NCBI GenBank assembly: GCA_964355775.1
Contig: CAYHEP010000035.1
Span: 1 to 8,901, forward strand
Origin: JBBTSB01 sp964355775
GTDB lineage: Bacteria; Patescibacteriota; Minisyncoccia; 2-02-FULL-40-12; IGHO2-01-FULL-4-A
Direction of reading: 5' to 3'
Length of the DNA stretch: 8,901 nucleotides
This document shows, in pieces, positions 5,697 to 8,901 of the stretch; the first letter of the stretch is position 1; every line of letters begins with the position of its first letter. The notes beneath the pieces were generated by a model. It had not been told where the DNA came from. It saw nothing but the letters and a program-made list of their open reading frames with translations, and did no database searches. The translations under genes and the position numbers were made by a program.

Positions 5697-7586
5697 TGGT
5701 ACGGTTTCTTCGGGATGATCCGGCGTGCGCCACGTCAAACGTACGCTACCGCCTCCGATCATGTTGTGGTATTCAAAGATGATAGGATGCGAACCCGCGG
5801 AAAGCATGAGAGCTTTATCTGATCGATGCATGGAATGTGGACCCCAATCATCGATGACGAAAACTCCATCCGCCATCAAGCGGGCGCCGTCATCGGATTC
5901 AATAGAAAAGATGTACTGTCCCGGTTTTGCAATGTGCACGGTCCCGGACCAACGGACGCTAAACGGCGTCCTGACGGGAAGCGATGAGCGCCAATTTTCA
6001 TCAATGACCTGTTCTTGGCGCGTAATCACGGGAGTCCCCTCAAACGTATCGTTGTTCCAGTATTGTGCGGATAATCCTGCGCTTGCCGGATCGGGGAACC
6101 CTTTCATTTCTCGGTGTAAAATGGGAGCAAAAGCGATGATAACTAGCGCAACAGCGATGGCTTTTTGTTTGTTCCGAAAACTCACGACCACCCACATCAG
6201 AATGAGTGGAATGAGCTGTAGCACTCCGGACAATCCCACCAAACCACCCGCATTGACGGCAGTAGAAAATCCGACAATGCCATGATGGGACGAATCAAAC
6301 ATGGCATCACGGTTTAATCCAAACTGACCGCTGAGAAAGTGCGGGATGAAAAAATCCAGCAATGGATTTGCGTAGTCGTACGGTACACGCGGCTCCACGG
6401 CGGTAGCCATGAGCATAGTAGTGGCACCTGCTACCAACAGGACCAAAAAAAGGTTTCGCCACCTCATCGCTGCAAATCCAAGCGGAAGGGCGAGAAATGG
6501 CAAGAGGAGGACAAGCTGGCGGGGTCCGGTGGATGCTCCGCCGCCCCAATACACGATCGAGTCTCCATAGCACGCGACAAAAATAACCATCAGGAGGGTC
6601 ATCACCGCAACCAGTGCAAGCTCGAGACGAAAAGTTTTACTGCGATACCAAAGATAGAATCCTCCGATTGCCAAAAAAAGGATGGGGTTGATATACAGCA
6701 AGCCTCGTTGGGGCACGATCAAGATTTGCCATAGCACCTCAAGAAATCCGTGCAAGCCCGGCCAGTGGATGCCGGCAAAGCCAAGCGCCATACCGACGAA
6801 GCCGGACCCGTTGTGTCCCAGCGCCTGATACGCCGAAAAAAATACTTTCCCAAATGCAAGGACATTGTACGCTCCCAATACTGCCGCCATTGCTAAAGCC
6901 CCGACAAAAAAGGGCCACGCGACTTTCCTAGCCGACATCACCGCATAGATTGCCAACAGTAAGGCAATGATGAGCGCCGGGTATTCAATAACAACGGCAA
7001 GACCCGCAAACAATCCGGCAAGAAGATACGTTTTCCAAGAACTAAACCGGAATATCAACCAAAACGAACCCACCAAACACGCAACCGCCTGTGCATGACC
7101 GAAGTACAACGTAGAAAACGGAAATACGATCGTCCCCAGCCAAATCCCGATCACCACGAGCATCGCGGGCATGCGTTTTCCGATGATTCGTTGAAGCACA
7201 TCGTACATTGCGACTCCGGCAAGCGCCGATGGAATGCTCACCAAAAGCACGGTCAGTAGGTATGTGATCAGGTGCCACGATGCCCAATCGGGTACACCAA
7301 GCCAGCCAACCACCGTACGTATAATAAACATCGGGATGACCGCAAGGAGGGAAGAACCCGGAGCTTTGGCCGGAAATACATGGCGCTCCCCTCGCACCGT
7401 AATTACCGCAACATCGGCGGTGTTGTATGCAAAAGAATCAATGTACAAATGATGCTCGTCCAAAATCGCCCGCGCCTGATCAAACCTTGCAGCTTCGTTG
7501 TGCGCAGTGGATTGATAAAAGTAGGCGTAGGTAATCGTCAAGAAGACAAAAAGAAAAACGGATACCGTGAAGATTTTTTTCTTCAT
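5676..7586 (-). CDS. GT-C-like polytopic membrane protein with C-terminal PA14 domain
   Basis: The 636-residue protein has about a dozen or more hydrophobic segments between residues 4 and 500 and a soluble PA14 domain at 504-636. The membrane part carries motifs I associate with GT-C-type glycosyltransferase relatives: NEAARFD (30-36) in the first outer loop, YIDSFAYNTAD (48-58), a FPAKAPGSSLLAVIP stretch (71-85), QRGLLYINP in a middle loop and GPRQLVLLLPFLALP later. Such enzymes use lipid-linked sugars at the outer face of the membrane. The PA14 part begins GLSAQYWNNDTFEG and has IESDDGARLMADG and IDDWGPH, the usual sugar-binding beta-barrel signature. The combination suggests a membrane glycosyltransferase with an attached carbohydrate-binding domain, though substrate and activity are inference. 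The start is set at MKKKIF, because an in-frame ATG 42 bases upstream lies inside tRNA-Pro. Only 10 nt separate it from the tRNA and there is no Shine-Dalgarno. The end overlaps the ATP-grasp gene tail to tail. Confidence 0.85.
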   Translation of the reverse strand: MKKKIFTVSVFLFVFLTITYAYFYQSTAHNEAARFDQARAILDEHHLYIDSFAYNTADVAVITVRGERHVFPAKAPGSSLLAVIPMFIIRTVVGWLGVPDWASWHLITYLLTVLLVSIPSALAGVAMYDVLQRIIGKRMPAMLVVIGIWLGTIVFPFSTLYFGHAQAVACLVGSFWLIFRFSSWKTYLLAGLFAGLAVVIEYPALIIALLLAIYAVMSARKVAWPFFVGALAMAAVLGAYNVLAFGKVFFSAYQALGHNGSGFVGMALGFAGIHWPGLHGFLEVLWQILIVPQRGLLYINPILFLAIGGFYLWYRSKTFRLELALVAVMTLLMVIFVACYGDSIVYWGGGASTGPRQLVLLLPFLALPLGFAAMRWRNLFLVLLVAGATTMLMATAVEPRVPYDYANPLLDFFIPHFLSGQFGLNRDAMFDSSHHGIVGFSTAVNAGGLVGLSGVLQLIPLILMWVVVSFRNKQKAIAVALVIIAFAPILHREMKGFPDPASAGLSAQYWNNDTFEGTPVITRQEQVIDENWRSSLPVRTPFSVRWSGTVHIAKPGQYIFSIESDDGARLMADGVFVIDDWGPHSMHRSDKALMLSAGSHPIIFEYHNMIGGGSVRLTWRTPDHPEETVPSGVFVD

Positions 7587-7596
7587 AGGATATTTG

Positions 7597-7667
7597 TCGG
7601 GCTGCGGAGAGTCGAACTCCGTCATCATCCTCCCGAAGGATGCGTACTACCATCATACGCCAGCCCG
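7597..7667 (-). tRNA. tRNA-Pro, anticodon CGG, CCA not encoded
   Basis: The minus strand gives acceptor CGGGCTG/CAGCCCG with the C1-G72 pair typical of bacterial proline tRNA, anticodon stem CATCC/GGATG with loop TTCGGGA (anticodon CGG, reading CCG), variable loop ATGA, T-stem CGGAG/CTCCG with loop TTCGACT, and A73. The bases after A73 are CAA, so CCA must be added after transcription, unlike the tRNA-Ala of this window. The D-arm is odd: pairing as GTAT/GTAC leaves G at position 8 and G at 14 in place of the usual T8 and A14, while a GCGTA/TACGC pairing would shorten the connector. The identity is secure; the D-arm geometry is not. Confidence 0.92.
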
Positions 7668-7673
7668 CAATGC

Positions 7674-7679
7674 TTTATA
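7674..7679 (-). promoter_or_regulatory. -10 element of tRNA-Pro
   Basis: TATAAA on the minus strand ends six bases before the first base of the mature tRNA, so transcription may start at or one base before position 1, leaving almost no 5' leader for RNase P. No good -35 is seen. The membrane-protein gene 10 nt downstream would be transcribed from the same promoter. Confidence 0.45.
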
Positions 7680-7731
7680 GTGTCAGATTTTCCAAAAAAA
7701 CGCCAGCTAGGATGGTTAAAAATACAACTTT

Positions 7732-8190
7732 TCAAAGTGTAACCCAATACCGGCATTTTTGAGGCATACCGGAAGCACTGTCGGGTACTGATTCCAAAAC
7801 TCCCCCGTTTGCTTCGATAATCTTTCGTGAACCGGTATTGTTTTCATCACAAGTCACTAATGCTTTTTCAATTCCCAGTTTTTTTGCTTCCCCAAGAGCC
7901 AGTTTCAATATGGTCGTGCCATAGCCTTTGTTTCGTTTCGATGGCCGGATCCAGTAGCCGATGTGTCCCCCTATTTTGGAAAGTTGCTCGTTCAACCGGT
8001 GCCGTATGGAAACCCATCCGATAAACCCACCCTCGTCAATCAGCCACAGCTCGGTAGACGGCACATGACCTTCCGCAAGATTGACTCCCTTCGCATAATC
8101 AAGTCGTTTCTGAATAAACTGCTCAAACGTCTGGCCGTCTTGAGGCTTGTCAATCCTCGTCAGCGCCGTTTCTTCCCCGGCCTCCCGCAC
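7732..8190 (-). CDS. GNAT-family N-acetyltransferase (COG3981-like), N-terminus uncertain
   Basis: From the GTG at 8190 the product has 152 residues. It shows the order of a GNAT subgroup I recall as COG3981: HVPSTELWLIDEGGFIGWVSIRHRLNE (42-68), GGHIGYWIRPSKRNKGYG (74-91) with the acetyl-CoA phosphate loop RNKGYG, LGIEKALVTCDENNTGSRKIIEANGG (105-130) and a terminal RYWVTL. Family members are usually about 170-180 residues and begin roughly 25 residues earlier. The missing part is present in frame here: bases 8191-8244 encode FRELCEPPIQYQESYLSA, which looks like the family N-terminus. No ATG, GTG or TTG occurs in that stretch, and the codon before it is the stop of the RelE-type gene. The gene may therefore use an unusual start, have lost its start, or be a truncated version. 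It is the third gene after an antitoxin and toxin. The acetyl acceptor is unknown. Confidence 0.8.
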   Translation of the reverse strand: MREAGEETALTRIDKPQDGQTFEQFIQKRLDYAKGVNLAEGHVPSTELWLIDEGGFIGWVSIRHRLNEQLSKIGGHIGYWIRPSKRNKGYGTTILKLALGEAKKLGIEKALVTCDENNTGSRKIIEANGGVLESVPDSASGMPQKCRYWVTL

Positions 8191-8244
8191 TGCCGAAAGA
8201 TAGCTTTCTTGATACTGGATTGGTGGTTCGCAGAGTTCCCTAAA

Positions 8245-8490
8245 TTATTTCGGATGCGGAATTATGGTGATCAGGTAATAGGTATCGCCTACAATCTTAA
8301 AATAGAACCTCCAACCTTTCGTTACTCTCGCCTGCCAGATGTTTTGAGACTCATCATATTTTTTGGCACGAAGAGACGGATGACGAATATTGCGCTCGAG
8401 AAGCCAGCGTTGTTTATCAAAAGCCTTTTGAACTTCGTGGGGAGCGTGGATATAATCCTGCGTAAATTGATGTGTCCGATAGGTGTTCAT
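8245..8490 (-). CDS. RelE/ParE-superfamily toxin
   Basis: This 81-residue protein has the compact RelE fold pattern. An N-terminal strand and helix (TYRTHQFTQDYIHAPHEVQKAFDKQRWLLERN) are followed by HPSLRAKKYDESQNIWQARVTKGWRFYFKIVGDTYYLITIIPH, the three-strand sheet with basic and aromatic residues expected of a ribosome-associated mRNA interferase or a related ParE-type toxin. Which activity it has cannot be told from this sequence. The start overlaps the antitoxin stop by ATGA, giving the standard antitoxin-first, translationally coupled order of type II modules. The stop TAA is directly followed, in the same frame, by the N-terminal coding sequence of the GNAT gene. Confidence 0.88.
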   Translation of the reverse strand: MNTYRTHQFTQDYIHAPHEVQKAFDKQRWLLERNIRHPSLRAKKYDESQNIWQARVTKGWRFYFKIVGDTYYLITIIPHPK

Positions 8491-8798
8491 CGAACAGATC
8501 GTTTGCCCCGTTTCGTTCTGAATTTTTTGGCTTCTTGATGCAAGGAAGTAATCAAATCATCCCAATTCTCATACGGCCCGTACGTGCGCCCCTCGGCGAT
8601 ATCCTTGAGCCCTTCGGCAATGTGTGCATCAATAAAAGCCTTGCGTTTATCCACGACGCGCTGTGGCACGAAAGTAATGATCCCATTCACCATTCTGGCT
8701 TTCAAAAAATCGCCAACCTGCAATGCGGCTTTTTTGCGCATCGAAACCGGCAACGTAACTTGATATTTTGTTTTTACGCGAACCAGATCTGTGTCCAT
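8487..8798 (-). CDS. AbrB/MazE-type antitoxin
   Basis: The 103-residue protein starts with a SpoVT-AbrB swapped-hairpin DNA-binding domain at about 5-46: VRVKTKYQVTLPVSMRKKAALQVGDFLKARMVNGIITFVPQ, with the family's K-Q-V-T-L-P and GD turn. A charged helical tail follows (about 49-95, with KRKAFIDAHIAEGLKDIAEGRTYGPYENWDDLI), the region that normally wraps the toxin. It overlaps the RelE-type gene by four bases. It would bind its own promoter, and a 15-bp palindrome at the predicted transcription start is a good operator candidate. AbrB-type antitoxins more often pair with MazF or VapC, although pairs with RelE-type toxins are known. No Shine-Dalgarno is seen; the leader is about 19 nt. Confidence 0.9.
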   Translation of the reverse strand: MDTDLVRVKTKYQVTLPVSMRKKAALQVGDFLKARMVNGIITFVPQRVVDKRKAFIDAHIAEGLKDIAEGRTYGPYENWDDLITSLHQEAKKFRTKRGKRSVR

Positions 8799-8803
8799 AG
8801 TTG

Positions 8804-8818
8804 GAAAGTTAAACTTTC
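8804..8818. repeat. Palindromic operator candidate of the toxin-antitoxin operon
   Basis: GAAAGTT, one central base, then AACTTTC form a perfect 7+1+7 palindrome. It lies between the -10 box and the antitoxin ATG, spanning the predicted +1. AbrB-type antitoxins repress their own operon through such sites, so it is a likely autoregulatory operator. Confidence 0.6.
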
Positions 8819-8823
8819 TTACT

Positions 8824-8852
8824 ATTGTAGTATTCTAGGAAGTGTTTGTCAA
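8824..8852 (-). promoter_or_regulatory. Sigma-70-type promoter of the toxin-antitoxin operon
   Basis: On the minus strand TTGACA (8847-8852), a 17-bp spacer and TACAAT (8824-8829) match the consensus at 11 of 12 positions, the best promoter in the window. Transcription should start near 8817, inside the palindrome, giving a leader of about 19 nt. Confidence 0.75.
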
Positions 8853-8901
8853 ATCTTTATTCATTCGATCGAAGAAAGCATTGAGCACTTCGCCATCATG
8901 C
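8835..8901 (-). CDS. Possible C-terminal tail of an upstream gene
   Basis: From the window edge one minus-strand frame is open for 21 codons, reading HDGEVLNAFFDRMNKDLTNTS, to a TAG at 8835-8837. The composition looks protein-like, and a gene running into the toxin-antitoxin promoter would fit the compact layout. The stretch is too short to assign; the other frames stop sooner. If real, the promoter of the toxin-antitoxin operon lies inside its last codons. Confidence 0.3.
   Translation of the reverse strand, partial: HDGEVLNAFFDRMNKDLTNTS

Noticed and set aside
7587..7628. Upstream in-frame ATGs extending the membrane protein by 14 residues
   Set aside because: They lie inside tRNA-Pro, and the MKKKIF start gives a normal first membrane segment.
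7694..7731. T-run after the GNAT gene as an intrinsic terminator
   Set aside because: Seven Ts are present on the minus strand, but the preceding CCA/TGG stem is only three base pairs.

Overview
The window looks like chromosomal DNA from a bacterium with a small, tightly packed genome. The best guess is a Patescibacteria (Candidate Phyla Radiation), Parcubacteria-type organism. This is inferred from the very short or overlapping gene junctions, the near absence of Shine-Dalgarno sites, two isolated tRNA genes, a GC-rich palindrome inserted in frame in glmS, and a cell-envelope gene set of the kind seen in such genomes. TGA and TAA both serve as stops, so the ordinary bacterial code applies. 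No gene here proves the taxonomy.

Region 1 (1-3942, minus strand) is a compact operon read leftwards: an exported L,D-transpeptidase, a small single-pass membrane protein, glmS (glucosamine-6-phosphate synthase), an HxGH-type nucleotidyltransferase and a YkuK-like RNase H-fold protein cut by the window edge. Junctions are 18 nt, 20 nt, 0 nt and a 4-nt ATGA overlap. The theme is cell-wall precursor supply (GlmS) plus peptidoglycan cross-linking (L,D-transpeptidase). A strong hairpin abuts the first start codon.

Region 2 (4007-4490) holds a GC-richer small winged-helix protein with its own consensus-like promoter, an inverted repeat between -35 and -10, and a proper Shine-Dalgarno. It also holds tRNA-Ala(CGC) and a divergent promoter region.

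Region 3 (4497-7667) contains a plus-strand, stand-alone ATP-grasp protein closely resembling the ATP-grasp part of cyanophycin synthetase but without the Mur-ligase half. Its 3' end overlaps by 21 bp a minus-strand GT-C-like polytopic membrane protein with a C-terminal PA14 domain. That gene starts 10 nt after tRNA-Pro(CGG).

Region 4 (7732-8901, minus strand) is an AbrB-type antitoxin / RelE-type toxin pair with a textbook promoter and a 15-bp palindrome at +1. A GNAT acetyltransferase follows whose reading frame opens directly after the toxin stop and has no conventional start where the family's N-terminus should begin. The last bases may be the tail of another gene.

I did not find a clearly new multi-gene system. 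The most unusual items are the palindromic insertion in glmS, the stand-alone CphA-like ATP-grasp protein, the GT-C/PA14 fusion, the startless GNAT and several apparently leaderless genes.
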